Positions 1 to 9,114 of a stretch of 64,000 bases of DNA are shown here, piece by piece. A program made the position numbers and the translations under genes. The notes beneath the pieces are model-generated. The model made no database searches. It worked only from the letters and a program-made list of their open reading frames with translations, and was not told the DNA's origin. This DNA is from Listeria welshimeri serovar 6b str. SLCC5334 (GTDB lineage: Bacteria > Bacillota > Bacilli > Lactobacillales > Listeriaceae). Position 1 is the stretch's first letter. Every line of letters begins with the position of its first letter. The stretch lies in contig NC_008555.1 in assembly GCF_000060285.1 (NCBI RefSeq), forward strand, positions 1,054,001-1,118,000. The letters are read 5' to 3'.

Positions 1-168
1 CTAGGTAAACTATTCGAACCTTTTTATCGACTAGAAAAATCAGGCAATAAAAAAACAGGTGGTACTGGTTTAGGATTATTTATCATCGCTAAGTTTCTAA
101 ATATCCAGGCAATCCAGTATAAATTAATAAATGAGAATGATGGTGTCACTTTTCAAATGTGGCGATAA
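1..168 (+). CDS. Sensor histidine kinase, C-terminal fragment
   Basis: The reading frame is open from the first base and ends at TAA 166-168, so only the last 55 residues are present. They carry the end of a HATPase_c domain: an F-box like stretch (LFEPFYR) and the G2 ATP-lid motif GGTGLGLFI. This is typical of two-component kinases that sit in the membrane and phosphorylate a response regulator. A hairpin terminator follows, so the kinase gene closes an operon whose regulator should lie upstream of the window. Next to it is an ABC transporter pair, a common target of such kinases in Firmicutes; that link is inference. Confidence 0.85.
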   Translation, partial: LGKLFEPFYRLEKSGNKKTGGTGLGLFIIAKFLNIQAIQYKLINENDGVTFQMWR

Positions 169-180
169 AAAATACAGCTA

Positions 181-219
181 AAAAACAGATAGAGTTCATA
201 TGAACTCTATCTGTTTTTT
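181..219 (+). terminator. Rho-independent terminator after kinase gene
   Basis: An 18-bp almost perfect palindrome (AAAACAGATAGAGTTCAT and its complement) is followed by TTTTTTG. It separates the kinase from the ABC permease gene and, being symmetrical, may work both ways. Confidence 0.85.
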
Positions 220-254
220 GTATGCTTACTATATTAAGAAACGGAGGTTAGAAA

Positions 255-1676
255 ATGGATTTTATCAGAAGAGCCTTTATTAGTATTAAAGCTAAAAAAG
301 GAAAGTCCTTAGTATTATTTATTTTATTATTAGTTATTTTTAGCTTAGTATTTACAGGTTTTGCTATTCAAGAATCAACAAAACAAAGCGCAGAATCAGC
401 AAGAAAAGAATTAGGTGCGAACGTCACCTTAAAAATGAATCAACAGAAAGTAATGGAAAAAGCTCAAAGCGGGGAACAAATCAATGATGCTGATTTATCC
501 ATTCCTAATACAGATATTGATAAAATAAAAAATTTACCACAAGTAGCCGATTATACCATTAGCTCAGATGGATCAGCAATAAAAGGTGATTTAAAACCAA
601 TGCCTGCCAAAAAGCAAGAAAATGGTCAAGGTGGTATGGCTCAAGTTGCAGGAAATGATGAAAATGGAAAAAAAGTAGAAACACCAAGTTTTACAGTTAA
701 AGCAGTAAACCAAACAGCTACACTACCAAGCTTTCAAGATAAAACAGACAAAATCATTTCAGGTAAACAGCTAACTAAAGAGGATAAAGGAAATCAAGCT
801 CTTATTGAAAAACAGCTTGCAGAAAAAAACAACCTCAAAGTGGGCGATAAATTTAAACTAACCAACGATAAAAATAAAAAAATAGAATTTACAGTAAAAG
901 GTATTTATCAAAGTAACCAAAAATTAGAACCACAACTAGAATCATTTGAAATGATGCTTCCGGGAAACAAAATATACGCTAGTTTTGAAGGAGCAAAAAA
1001 TTTCGTTTGGAGTAAAGGTATTGAAAAAGCGGAATTTGATTTAAAGGATCCGCAAGAAGTAAATTCATTTATTGATGACGCAAAAAAACTAACAAAAGTG
1101 GATGATGAAGATTTATTCCAATTCGATGCTCAAAATAGTGCTTATGAAAAAATGATTGGACCGATTGAACGAGTAGCTGCTTTTAGTAATATTATAGTTA
1201 CCATTACACTAATTGCAGGTGGATTAATTCTTGCATTAATCGTCTTATTATCTATTCGAGAACGTAAATTTGAAATGGGTGTACTCTTATCATTAGGTGA
1301 AAATAAAGCGAAGTTAATGGGACAGTTTTTAGTCGAAGTAGTTATTATTGCCGCACTAGCGTTCTCCCTCTCTTGTGCACTTGCTAACCCAGTGGGACAA
1401 GTAATTTCGAACCAAATGCTTTCTAGTGAAGTAAGCAAAGAATCAAGTAGTGATGATGAACCATCTGAACAACAAAATATGGCATTAGCATTAGGCGGAG
1501 AACAAGAAAAAGTAGTGGATGCAGATCCGATTGATAAAATTAATGTTTCTATTACTGCTGATACAATGGGACGCGTTGGTGGCCTTGGATTTATATTGAT
1601 TTTCCTTGCTACGACGATACCATGCTTATTTATCATTCGACTACAACCTAAAATGCTATTTACTCAGAAAGATTAA
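255..1676 (+). CDS. ABC transporter permease, MacB/FtsX type
   Basis: The 473-residue protein has one membrane helix near residues 17-38, a large extracytoplasmic domain rich in Lys/Asn/Gln (about 40-305, MacB-like periplasmic core) and FtsX-type helices near 310-335, 355-380 and 445-465. The ATG has a clear GGAGGT site seven bases upstream. The ATPase gene starts 12 bases after its stop, so the two form one exporter, probably homodimeric in permease and ATPase. MacB-type pairs next to two-component systems in Listeria and Bacillus often serve peptide-antibiotic sensing or export, but no substrate can be read from the sequence. Residues 390-425 form a polar, Glu/Ser-rich insertion between the last helices. 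Confidence 0.88.
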   Translation: MDFIRRAFISIKAKKGKSLVLFILLLVIFSLVFTGFAIQESTKQSAESARKELGANVTLKMNQQKVMEKAQSGEQINDADLSIPNTDIDKIKNLPQVADYTISSDGSAIKGDLKPMPAKKQENGQGGMAQVAGNDENGKKVETPSFTVKAVNQTATLPSFQDKTDKIISGKQLTKEDKGNQALIEKQLAEKNNLKVGDKFKLTNDKNKKIEFTVKGIYQSNQKLEPQLESFEMMLPGNKIYASFEGAKNFVWSKGIEKAEFDLKDPQEVNSFIDDAKKLTKVDDEDLFQFDAQNSAYEKMIGPIERVAAFSNIIVTITLIAGGLILALIVLLSIRERKFEMGVLLSLGENKAKLMGQFLVEVVIIAALAFSLSCALANPVGQVISNQMLSSEVSKESSSDDEPSEQQNMALALGGEQEKVVDADPIDKINVSITADTMGRVGGLGFILIFLATTIPCLFIIRLQPKMLFTQKD

Positions 1677-1688
1677 GGAGAGGCTTAG

Positions 1689-2366
1689 ATGGAAACTAAT
1701 TTAGAATTAAAAGACATTACTTATCAATATGATTCAGGAAATAAAGCTCAAATCGTACTAAAAAACCTTTCTTATACTTTTTCAGAAGGAACATTCTATA
1801 CGATTTTGGGGCCCTCTGGTGCAGGGAAGACAACTTTATTATCAATCGCAGCTGGAATTGATGTACCAACTTCAGGCCAACTAATTGTTAATCAAAAAGT
1901 ATTAAATGAGACATTGAGCTTACAAAATTACCGGAAAAATTTAAGCTCCATCATTTTCCAAGCCTATAATCTAATCCCATATATGACGGCGATTCAAAAT
2001 GTATACACTGCCATGGGAATTCAACATAGCCAAATGAAAGATAAACGTAAAAGAGCGATTGAACTATTAAAAGAAGTAGGATTAACCGACAAACAAATTA
2101 ACAGTCCTGTATTAAAACTAAGTGGTGGGCAACAACAACGTGTAACTATTGCGCGTGCCTTATCAGGGAATGCTCCGTTTATTTTTGCAGACGAACCAAC
2201 TGGGAATTTAGATCACGAAACATCAGAACATATTATTGATTTATTCCGCGAATTAGCACATAAAAAAAATAAATGTGTTGTAATGGTAACTCATGATAAT
2301 TATGTTGCAAGTCGTTCAGATGTCATTTTGAATTTAAAAGGAAAGAAGTTAGTAGAGAAGAAATAA
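1689..2366 (+). CDS. ABC transporter ATP-binding protein, MacB/LolD type
   Basis: This 225-residue cytoplasmic ATPase powers the permease encoded just upstream. It shows Walker A GPSGAGKTT (about residues 42-50), a Q-loop around FQAYNLIPY, the signature LSGGQQQRV (about 143-151), Walker B FIFADEPTGNLD and the switch histidine in VMVTHDNY. Length and motifs match the MacB/LolD/HrtA family. The start ATG follows AAGGAGAGG. The gene is followed at once by a strong terminator, so the operon is just these two genes. Confidence 0.93.
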   Translation: METNLELKDITYQYDSGNKAQIVLKNLSYTFSEGTFYTILGPSGAGKTTLLSIAAGIDVPTSGQLIVNQKVLNETLSLQNYRKNLSSIIFQAYNLIPYMTAIQNVYTAMGIQHSQMKDKRKRAIELLKEVGLTDKQINSPVLKLSGGQQQRVTIARALSGNAPFIFADEPTGNLDHETSEHIIDLFRELAHKKNKCVVMVTHDNYVASRSDVILNLKGKKLVEKK

Positions 2367-2367
2367 T

Positions 2368-2415
2368 AAAAAACGAATGTATGGCCTAAAATCATGGGCC
2401 ATACATTCGTTTTTT
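2368..2415. terminator. Bidirectional terminator between ABC operon and corA
   Basis: A stem of about 18 bp (AAAACGAATGTATGGCC paired with GGCCATACATTCGTTTT) has A-tracts on one side and T-tracts on the other. It lies between converging genes and should end both. Confidence 0.9.
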
Positions 2416-2421
2416 ATAGAT

Positions 2422-3366
2422 TTAAAAGAATTTCCTCCGCCAGAATACAATAGCAAGAGCTCCTGCAATTCCAAATGCAAAACCAAGCGTTAGTATCCAG
2501 GCCAGAGGTGTATTCATAAATGGAAGCTTAACGTTCATTCCATAAAAACTAAAGACCATTGTTGGAATAGTTAAGATAATGGTAAATGATGTCAGAAATT
2601 TCATCACGATATTCATATTGTTCGAGATAATAGAAGCATAGGCATCCATCATACCACTTAAAATATTCGAATGAACTTCCGCCATTTCGATACCTTGACG
2701 ATTTTCAATAATAACATCTTCTAGTAAATCTTGATCTTCTTCGTACATTTTAACGATGTTTTGGCGCATCATTTTATCTAGTACGACTTTGTTTGATTTA
2801 AGTGCAGTTACAAAGTAAACCAAACTTTTTTCAATTCCCATTAAATCATAAAGCTGTTTATTTTTCATTGATTCATGTAGTTCTTTTTCGATTTCATCTG
2901 TTTGGCGATTCAAGCGTTTTAAGTGACGCAAAAAAGTAGTTGAAATCATGTACAAGATTTGTAATGCAAATCTTGTTTTCATATGTGTATAAAATCCTTT
3001 AATACGGTTTCTAATAAATGATTGAACGATAGAAGAATCAATGGTACAAATCGTAATAAAATAGTCTTTTGTAATAATAATCCCCATCGGAATCGTTTCA
3101 AATGAAGCGTAATGAATATCATCCTCATCAACTACCGGAAAGTCACAAACAATTAAAACGGAATCAGAATCGTCATCACGTTCAATCCGGGCGCTTTCAT
3201 CTTTATCTAGTGGATCTTCTAAGAATTCTAATGGAATTTCATAGTTATCGGCAATTTTATTAATTTCTTCTGAAGTAGGGGCAACGATGTTAATCCAACA
3301 ATTGCGTGTTACTTCTTCTAATTCAATTAATTTCCCATTTTCATCTGATTTGAAAATTTGATGCAT
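2422..3366 (-). CDS. corA: CorA-family magnesium/divalent cation transporter
   Basis: The 314-residue protein has the CorA plan: a soluble N-terminal funnel domain, a long helix, then two C-terminal membrane helices (about 255-275 and 288-308). The signature YGMN sits at the end of the first helix, and the charged tail is WRRKFF. It would be a pentameric channel taking up Mg2+ across the cytoplasmic membrane. ATG follows AGGAGGT at seven-base spacing. A 35-codon ORF and a strong hairpin lie directly upstream (see those entries), which suggests leader control. Confidence 0.93.
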   Translation of the reverse strand: MHQIFKSDENGKLIELEEVTRNCWINIVAPTSEEINKIADNYEIPLEFLEDPLDKDESARIERDDDSDSVLIVCDFPVVDEDDIHYASFETIPMGIIITKDYFITICTIDSSIVQSFIRNRIKGFYTHMKTRFALQILYMISTTFLRHLKRLNRQTDEIEKELHESMKNKQLYDLMGIEKSLVYFVTALKSNKVVLDKMMRQNIVKMYEEDQDLLEDVIIENRQGIEMAEVHSNILSGMMDAYASIISNNMNIVMKFLTSFTIILTIPTMVFSFYGMNVKLPFMNTPLAWILTLGFAFGIAGALAIVFWRRKFF

Positions 3367-3383
3367 GCTTTTTACCTCCTTTT

Positions 3384-3491
3384 TTAACAGGTAAATTTCA
3401 CGCGGTTAGAGTTTCGTTCCCGTGAAAAATCACCTGTATGAATACTTCGATGTGGACCAGGGTCACTTGTCGTTTGCTGCTCCTTTTTCAC
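3384..3491 (-). CDS. Possible 35-residue leader peptide upstream of corA
   Basis: A short ORF begins with GTG at 3491-3489, nine bases after AAGGAG, and ends with TAA 17 bases before the corA start codon. The peptide has a basic start (KKEQQ), a DPGP motif at about residues 10-13 and a very polar tail. No known family is recognised. Its second half overlaps the hairpin at 3387-3437, so translation of the ORF must open that hairpin. In Salmonella, corA is preceded by a leader ORF (corL) that couples translation to Mg2+-dependent transcription; a comparable arrangement here is inference. TTG codons a little upstream in frame could give a longer peptide. Confidence 0.5.
   Translation of the reverse strand: MKKEQQTTSDPGPHRSIHTGDFSRERNSNRVKFTC
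3387..3437 (-). promoter_or_regulatory. Leader hairpin just before corA ribosome site
   Basis: Two nested inverted repeats occur: ACAGGT/ACCTGT (outer) and TTTCACG/CGTGAAA (inner) around a 17-base loop. The stem ends six bases before the AGGAGGT of corA. It lacks a proper T-run in the corA direction, so it looks more like an element controlling translation or Rho access than an intrinsic terminator. Confidence 0.5.
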
Positions 3492-3566
3492 GTTCCTCAA
3501 CTCCTTCAAACCATAGTAATTCACAACTCTACCATTATACCTAGATTATAGTCATTTGTACATCTT

Positions 3567-4181
3567 TTATTGAAGGGCAGCCTTATAAAGTGGGATTAGC
3601 TTATCAAGCACCATTTCAGCCTCTTTTATGAAGTCTTTTCCAGGCGATAAATGGCTATCATCTGGAAGGTAAATCTTACCAACTAAGAACTCTCCTTTTT
3701 TCACATCACGGAACCGTTCAAGCGTTGTCTCTAAATGACCATCATGAACAGGAAATGTTTTTTCTTCCGTATGATCAGGCGAAATAGCAAAAGTATCTGG
3801 TAATTCAGCAAGTAGTTTCTTTTCTTTTAAAAAGCGATTGGCGATTTTAGCACTTTCTTCATTTTCATATATAAATGCGAGCCAAATGAATAAATAATTA
3901 TCAAAAAGTCCTACTTGGAAATGAGGATGCTTTTTGTAACCACGTTTATCATGGCAAATCGCAAGCCAAGTGCTTTCTGGTGGATTGACAGAACGTCTTT
4001 GATGACGCGCAATATGTAAAAACATTTCATCACCAAGTTTGGCACTTAAATAAGTAGTCAATTCTTCCCCAACAGCTTTGAATTTTGGCTGAATATCGTT
4101 TTGAATTCCAGCCATTCGAGCTTCAAGACCTGGAATTTGCATTGTTTGAAAATCTTTCTTACTAAATCCTTTAAAAGTCAT
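3567..4181 (-). CDS. UPF0637 / DUF1054 protein, YktB-like
   Basis: The 204-residue cytoplasmic protein matches B. subtilis YktB in order and content (start MTFKGFSKKDFQTMQIPGLE, internal AICHDKRGYKKHPHFQVGLF). The family has a known fold but no proven function. I choose ATG 4181-4179 because AGGAGGA lies seven bases upstream; a longer in-frame reading to 4268 has no ribosome site. It is divergent from the inositol phosphatase gene, the same neighbour relation as yktB/yktC in Bacillus. Confidence 0.88.
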   Translation of the reverse strand: MTFKGFSKKDFQTMQIPGLEARMAGIQNDIQPKFKAVGEELTTYLSAKLGDEMFLHIARHQRRSVNPPESTWLAICHDKRGYKKHPHFQVGLFDNYLFIWLAFIYENEESAKIANRFLKEKKLLAELPDTFAISPDHTEEKTFPVHDGHLETTLERFRDVKKGEFLVGKIYLPDDSHLSPGKDFIKEAEMVLDKLIPLYKAALQ

Positions 4182-4311
4182 CTGTTTTCCTCCTAATTTT
4201 GCATATAGTTTTATTATACGGAAGTTAAGTTCTAAGTGAAAGAATCTTGTTCTATTCAGATAATTCATTTTTGTGATAAAATAAACAAAACGAGTCTAAT
4301 GAGGTGTATAT

Positions 4312-5085
4312 ATGGATATCGAAAAAATAGATTATTTAGCAAGGTTATGGATTATGGAAGCAGCAACAAAAATCAAACAGTCTTTTAAAGAAACTTTAGA
4401 TATTGATACAAAGAGTGGGCGAAATGATTTAGTAACAAACATGGATAAAGAAACCGAAGCTTTTTTTGTCAAACAAATTAAAGAACATTTCAAAGAACAC
4501 CGCTTGTTTGGAGAAGAGGGCATGTCAGATGAGGTGACAGATTTAAATGGTGTCGTTTGGATTCTTGATCCAATAGACGGTACACTTAATTTTGTCGAAC
4601 AGCAACGAGATTTTTCTATCTCCCTAGCGATTTATCAAGATGGTATAGGATACTTAGCTTACATTTATGATGTGGAGCGTGATGAACTTTACTTTGCAGA
4701 AAAAGGGAAGGGTGCAACTGTCAATGGCAAATCAATTCCCAAAATGAATAAAACCATGGATCTGCAAGACGCTTTGTTGATCGCTAACCTGAGTGTTACG
4801 AAGAAATTCCCGACTGTTTGGGAAGCAGTAAAAGTTTCAAGAGGACTACGACTTCACGGAGCAGCATCACTAGAATATATGGATGTTGCAACAGGACGAG
4901 CGGGAGCCTATCTTTCTGCCAATTTAGCACCGTGGGATATCGCAGCAGGAAAGATTATCGTCGAAGAATTAGGTGGAATTGTAACCAGAATTGATGGATC
5001 GGAAATCAATATGTTAGAAAAAGGAAGTTCTATTGTAGCGGCCCCTAAAATCCATCAAACCTTAATAGACAACTACCTGCCTTAA
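4312..5085 (+). CDS. Inositol monophosphatase family protein, SuhB/YktC-like
   Basis: The 257-residue enzyme has all metal-site motifs of the Mg2+-dependent, Li+-sensitive phosphatases: GEEG (about residue 66), WILDPIDGTLNF (about 83-94) and WDIAAG (about 209-214). It should hydrolyse inositol monophosphates or related sugar phosphates (fructose bisphosphate, NADP) in the cytoplasm. Substrate choice in this family cannot be read from sequence. The ATG follows GAGGTG. It shares a short divergent promoter region with the yktB-like gene. Confidence 0.9.
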   Translation: MDIEKIDYLARLWIMEAATKIKQSFKETLDIDTKSGRNDLVTNMDKETEAFFVKQIKEHFKEHRLFGEEGMSDEVTDLNGVVWILDPIDGTLNFVEQQRDFSISLAIYQDGIGYLAYIYDVERDELYFAEKGKGATVNGKSIPKMNKTMDLQDALLIANLSVTKKFPTVWEAVKVSRGLRLHGAASLEYMDVATGRAGAYLSANLAPWDIAAGKIIVEELGGIVTRIDGSEINMLEKGSSIVAAPKIHQTLIDNYLP

Positions 5086-5151
5086 AGAAAGCGCACAACA
5101 TAAAAAAACTCTTTTTCAGAAAATAAAAATCGTGCTAAATCCGCTTAGCTA

Positions 5152-5217
5152 TGCTATAATAGGTAAGTTGATTTAAACGAGACGATAGCGACGGAGGAAA
5201 ATAAATCTATTTTCCTC
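5152..5217 (+). promoter_or_regulatory. typA promoter and leader hairpin
   Basis: An extended -10 box, TGCTATAAT, ends at 5160. The roughly 110-base leader that follows has a perfect 9-bp stem (GAGGAAAAT 5194-5202 with ATTTTCCTC 5209-5217) and then TTTCTTTTGG. The hairpin could act as a weak terminator or a stabilising leader; no known riboswitch is recognised. Confidence 0.5.
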
Positions 5218-5276
5218 TTTCTTTTGGCTAATCTTCACGATAAATGTTTGGATTTTTAATTTAGGAGGAAACAAGA

Positions 5277-7115
5277 TTGAATTTAAGAAATGATATTCGT
5301 AATGTAGCAATTATTGCCCACGTTGACCATGGTAAAACGACATTAGTAGACCAATTACTGCGCCAATCAGGTACTTTCCGCGACAATGAAACAGTTGCTG
5401 AACGTGCGATGGACAACAATGATTTAGAAAGAGAACGCGGTATTACAATTTTAGCGAAAAATACAGCGATTAAGTATGAAGATACACGCGTAAACATCAT
5501 GGATACACCTGGACACGCCGATTTCGGTGGAGAAGTAGAACGTATCATGAAAATGGTTGATGGTGTTCTTTTAGTAGTGGACGCGTATGAAGGTACAATG
5601 CCTCAAACACGTTTTGTACTAAAAAAAGCACTAGAACAAAACTTGACACCAATTGTTGTAGTTAACAAAATTGACCGTGACTTTGCCCGTCCAGAAGAAG
5701 TTGTTGATGAAGTATTAGAATTATTCATCGAACTAGGTGCAAATGATGATCAATTAGAATTCCCAGTTGTTTATGCTTCTGCTATCAACGGAACTTCAAG
5801 TTATGATTCCGATCCAGCAGAACAAAAAGAAACAATGAAACCTCTTTTAGATACTATTATCAATCATATTCCAGCTCCAGTTGACAATAGCGACGAACCA
5901 TTACAATTCCAAGTGTCTTTACTTGATTATAATGATTATGTTGGTCGTATTGGTATTGGCCGTATTTTCCGCGGAACAATGCACGTAGGACAAACGGTTG
6001 CTTTGATTAAACTTGATGGTACAGTGAAACAATTCCGTGTAACAAAAATGTTTGGTTTCTTCGGACTAAAACGCGATGAAATTAAAGAAGCAAAAGCTGG
6101 TGATTTAGTAGCACTTGCTGGAATGGAAGATATCTTCGTTGGCGAAACGGTTACACCATTTGACCATCAAGAAGCACTTCCGCTTTTACGTATTGATGAA
6201 CCAACACTACAAATGACTTTTGTAACTAATAACAGTCCTTTCGCTGGTCGCGAAGGTAAACACGTCACAAGCCGTAAAATTGAAGAACGCTTACTAGCTG
6301 AACTTCAAACGGATGTATCGCTTCGTGTGGATCCAACAGCTTCCCCAGACGCTTGGGTAGTATCAGGTCGTGGAGAGCTTCATTTATCTATTTTAATTGA
6401 AACTATGCGTCGTGAAGGTTATGAACTACAAGTTTCTAAACCAGAAGTAATTATCCGTGAAATTGATGGTGTGAAATGCGAACCAGTAGAAGACGTTCAA
6501 ATCGATACGCCAGAAGAATTTATGGGATCAGTTATTGAATCAATTAGCCAACGTAAAGGTGAAATGAAAAATATGATTAACGATGGTAACGGCCAAGTTC
6601 GTCTACAATTCATCGTACCAGCTCGTGGATTAATTGGTTATACAACTGATTTCCTTTCCATGACACGTGGTTATGGTATTATCAACCATACATTTGATAG
6701 CTACCAACCAATCCAAAAAGGACGTGTTGGTGGACGTAGCCGTGGTGTTCTTGTATCTATGGAAACTGGTAAATCTACTACTTACGGAACAATGCAAGTA
6801 GAAGATCGTGGTACTATCTTTATTGAACCAGGAACTGATATTTATGAAGGTATGATTGTTGGAGAAAACAACCGTGAAGGCGATATCGCAGTTAATATTG
6901 TTAAAGCGAAACAAATGACTAACATTCGTTCAGCTAACAAAGACCAAACTAACGTTATCAAAAAACCTCGCCACCTTTCATTAGAAGAATCATTAGAATT
7001 CCTAAACGAAGATGAGTACTGTGAAGTAACACCACAATCCATTCGTCTACGTAAAAAAATTCTAAACAAAAACGAACGTGAAAAAGCAGCAAAACGTTCA
7101 AAAACTGCTGAATAA
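5277..7115 (+). CDS. typA: Ribosome-associated translational GTPase TypA/BipA
   Basis: The 612-residue GTPase has the full set of G motifs: [22 protein letters not shown] and NKID. EF-G-like domains II, III and V and the BipA-specific C-terminal domain follow ([12 protein letters not shown] about residue 455). It binds the ribosome and assists 50S assembly, mostly in cold or stress. The start is TTG, fixed by AGGAGGA seven bases upstream. The gene is monocistronic with its own promoter and a strong terminator. Confidence 0.97.
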   Translation: MNLRNDIRNVAIIAHVDHGKTTLVDQLLRQSGTFRDNETVAERAMDNNDLERERGITILAKNTAIKYEDTRVNIMDTPGHADFGGEVERIMKMVDGVLLVVDAYEGTMPQTRFVLKKALEQNLTPIVVVNKIDRDFARPEEVVDEVLELFIELGANDDQLEFPVVYASAINGTSSYDSDPAEQKETMKPLLDTIINHIPAPVDNSDEPLQFQVSLLDYNDYVGRIGIGRIFRGTMHVGQTVALIKLDGTVKQFRVTKMFGFFGLKRDEIKEAKAGDLVALAGMEDIFVGETVTPFDHQEALPLLRIDEPTLQMTFVTNNSPFAGREGKHVTSRKIEERLLAELQTDVSLRVDPTASPDAWVVSGRGELHLSILIETMRREGYELQVSKPEVIIREIDGVKCEPVEDVQIDTPEEFMGSVIESISQRKGEMKNMINDGNGQVRLQFIVPARGLIGYTTDFLSMTRGYGIINHTFDSYQPIQKGRVGGRSRGVLVSMETGKSTTYGTMQVEDRGTIFIEPGTDIYEGMIVGENNREGDIAVNIVKAKQMTNIRSANKDQTNVIKKPRHLSLEESLEFLNEDEYCEVTPQSIRLRKKILNKNEREKAAKRSKTAE

Positions 7116-7124
7116 TTAGCATGC

Positions 7125-7190
7125 TAAAAAGCCAAGTTATTTTAGAGTGGATTTGTTCTACTACTTAAAATGACTTGGCTTTTTTATGCA
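7125..7190 (+). terminator. Terminator after typA
   Basis: A long imperfect hairpin pairs AAAAAGCCAAGT with ACTTGGCTTTTTT, with further pairing of ATTTTA and TAAAAT inside it, followed by a T-run. Confidence 0.85.
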
Positions 7191-7293
7191 TAAAAGTATG
7201 AGAAAAGGGAATAAAATAATGAGTTTGTAACACTATTGTAATATGATGAGCTATTTGGTATATTATAAGTAAGTAGAAAAGGTGGTTAGGGAT

Positions 7294-8193
7294 ATGAAAA
7301 AACGGATAATTATATTTACAGTTTTAATAATTCTTCTTGTAAGTGGGGTTGTGATTGGTGTCTATGCTAATAGTAGTAATACTGATGCTAAGCCGGATAA
7401 AACTAAAACAAGCACAACAACCAATAAACCAAAATCCACAACAAAAGAAGAAAAAAAGCCGGCTGATACAGCTACTGACAAAAAAGACTCTTCAAACGAA
7501 ACTTCAAAAGATACAGTTACAGACGACAAAGGTGTGGTTACAAAAGGTAGCTCAGATGTAGAAAAAAATGCCCCAGCTAAAAACAGCACAGGTTCAAAAG
7601 AACAAAATAAAAGTGAAACTCCAACAACACCTACCTTCTCCTTATCAACTTTAGGATTTAAAACTTCTAATGTTGCTCCTGTCCTTGGAGGGAATGTAAC
7701 AACAACTTATTTATCAAGTACACCTTCTTTTCAAAAAATATTTCAAAATTTAACGATTGAAATCAATCAATACAAAGTTGAACATGTAGTGAACGCTGAT
7801 AAAAATGTTAGTGCTAGCAATCCCGAGAGCTTTTTAGCAAATAAAAATGGTTATGTAATTACATTAGATATTTCTATAAAAAATACTTCTACCAAAGATA
7901 AAATGTATAAAGCTGATCAAATAAGTCTTGTAGGAGCAAATGAATTTGCTGGAGGAAGTTTAGACAATTTTGTTCCATCAAACTACCATTTAATTGGAAG
8001 TAAATCAGACCCATACAATTTTACTGCAGAAAAAACAGCTCGAGGCTTACTAACCTTTACTATGACAGAAGACGTATATAATGATATCGCTTCTAATCCA
8101 AAAATTGGAGTACCAAATCCAGATAAATTTGATTCAACCATTTCACAAGATAAAGCAGGCGATGATATTGTTGTTGCCTTTCCAGTAAAATGA
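7294..8193 (+). CDS. Membrane-anchored or secreted DUF4352-type protein
   Basis: The 299-residue protein begins with MKKRIIIFTVLIILLVSGVV, an uncleaved anchor or signal peptide. A linker of about 90 residues rich in Thr, Lys, Asp and Ser follows, then a C-terminal beta-rich domain (about 150-299) with the pattern of DUF4352: TIEINQYKVEH, VITLDISIKNTS and a closing GDDIVVAFPVK. Such domains are extracytoplasmic and often of unknown role. I choose ATG 7294 after AAAGGTGG; GTG 7282 lies inside the ribosome site. No lipobox is seen. A -10-like TATATTATAAG precedes it. Confidence 0.8.
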   Translation: MKKRIIIFTVLIILLVSGVVIGVYANSSNTDAKPDKTKTSTTTNKPKSTTKEEKKPADTATDKKDSSNETSKDTVTDDKGVVTKGSSDVEKNAPAKNSTGSKEQNKSETPTTPTFSLSTLGFKTSNVAPVLGGNVTTTYLSSTPSFQKIFQNLTIEINQYKVEHVVNADKNVSASNPESFLANKNGYVITLDISIKNTSTKDKMYKADQISLVGANEFAGGSLDNFVPSNYHLIGSKSDPYNFTAEKTARGLLTFTMTEDVYNDIASNPKIGVPNPDKFDSTISQDKAGDDIVVAFPVK

Positions 8194-8222
8194 AAAAACG
8201 CCCATAACGTTGGGCGTTTTTT
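8193..8222. terminator. Bidirectional terminator
   Basis: A perfect 12-bp stem (AAAAAACGCCCA / TGGGCGTTTTTT) with a six-base loop lies exactly between converging genes. Confidence 0.92.
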
Positions 8223-8452
8223 CATTTCGTGTTAGTATCTATTAACTTTTTTAACTCACTATTCGAAATCACTGCTGGTTTATGAAAATTGAAATGACCA
8301 GAATTAACTCGACTGATAGTATTGATAGCTATACGATGTTCACATTCAGGACATAAATACATTCTAATAGGTTTATTTCGTAATTGCTTAGTTTTAAATT
8401 CACGATTGTCTAGTTCATCTACACGTTCGCATAAAATACATTTTGCGTTCAA
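8222..8452 (-). CDS. ylaI: Small zinc-ribbon protein, YlaI/DUF2197 family
   Basis: The 76-residue protein has two CxxC knuckles (CILC near residue 5 and CPEC near 34) that should hold one zinc ion, and ends in a basic tail. It matches YlaI of Bacillus in size and in neighbourhood (beside ylaN-ftsW-pycA). Function is unknown; nucleic-acid or protein binding is possible. The ATG has AGGTGAAG upstream. Confidence 0.8.
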   Translation of the reverse strand: MNAKCILCERVDELDNREFKTKQLRNKPIRMYLCPECEHRIAINTISRVNSGHFNFHKPAVISNSELKKLIDTNTK

Positions 8453-8541
8453 TTTATCTTCACCTCACACAAGTATTATAGCATGATTATCAAAAAAGGC
8501 GAGTAAAAGCGGATTTTTCAAAAATTTTCATCGGTTCGTGT

Positions 8542-8569
8542 TTGCGTGGCTTTTAAATTATGCTATACT
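8542..8569 (+). promoter_or_regulatory. ylaN promoter
   Basis: TTGCGT and TATACT lie 16 bp apart, and the -10 is extended (TGCTATACT). About 90 bases of leader precede the gene. Confidence 0.6.
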
Positions 8570-8657
8570 ATTATTATCTAGTATTAAATCTTACTTGAGG
8601 TTTTTACCTTAAGCTGAAAATAAAGCGCTTATTTAGCGCATGATAGGGGGTTCTGTG

Positions 8658-8939
8658 ATGGCAAACAAAAAGAAAGATCACAGAGAAGAGGCAGTTGAAC
8701 TTCTAAAACAAGATGCAAAACGAATCTTACAGCTGATTAAAGTTCAAATGGATAATCTAACATTACCACAATGTCCAGCATATGAAGAAGTTCTTGATAC
8801 ACAAATGTATGGTTTATCACGAGAAATCAACTTTGCAACCCGCCTAGGATTAATCGAACCAGAGGAAGGAAAGAACTTGATTTCTGCTTTGGAGAAAGAA
8901 TTATCCACGCTACACGAATTATCAATGAGTAAAAAATAA
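8658..8939 (+). CDS. ylaN: YlaN (UPF0358) iron-related regulator
   Basis: The 93-residue helical protein is almost identical to other Listeria YlaN sequences as I remember them ([20 protein letters not shown]). The start is ATG 8658, with AGGGGG seven bases upstream; an upstream in-frame ATG at 8640 has no site. In Staphylococcus aureus YlaN has been reported to bind Fe(II) and relieve Fur repression, which makes it part of iron homeostasis. It stands alone between a promoter and a terminator, upstream of ftsW as in Bacillus. Confidence 0.92.
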   Translation: MANKKKDHREEAVELLKQDAKRILQLIKVQMDNLTLPQCPAYEEVLDTQMYGLSREINFATRLGLIEPEEGKNLISALEKELSTLHELSMSKK

Positions 8940-8950
8940 TTAATTAATTG

Positions 8951-8986
8951 AAAAGATGGCTGATTTTTTCAGGCATCTTTTTTTAT
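8951..8986 (+). terminator. Terminator after ylaN
   Basis: The stem AAGATGGCTGA / TCAGGCATCTT has one mismatch and is followed by seven Ts. Confidence 0.8.
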
Positions 8987-9114
8987 TGGTAGAAAAAGCA
9001 CTGAAAAATGAGCCAAAAGGCGGATGTGATTCTTCTTTTCAATTTCAGGTCTTTTCCTTTATAATAGAAAGAATAGAAAACTAGATGGGATAGTAACTTC
9101 TCAGGGATTGGACG

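Noticed and set aside
3380-3566. Mg2+ (M-box) riboswitch upstream of corA
   Set aside because: I looked for the conserved M-box core and found none; the region is better explained by a leader ORF and a simple hairpin.
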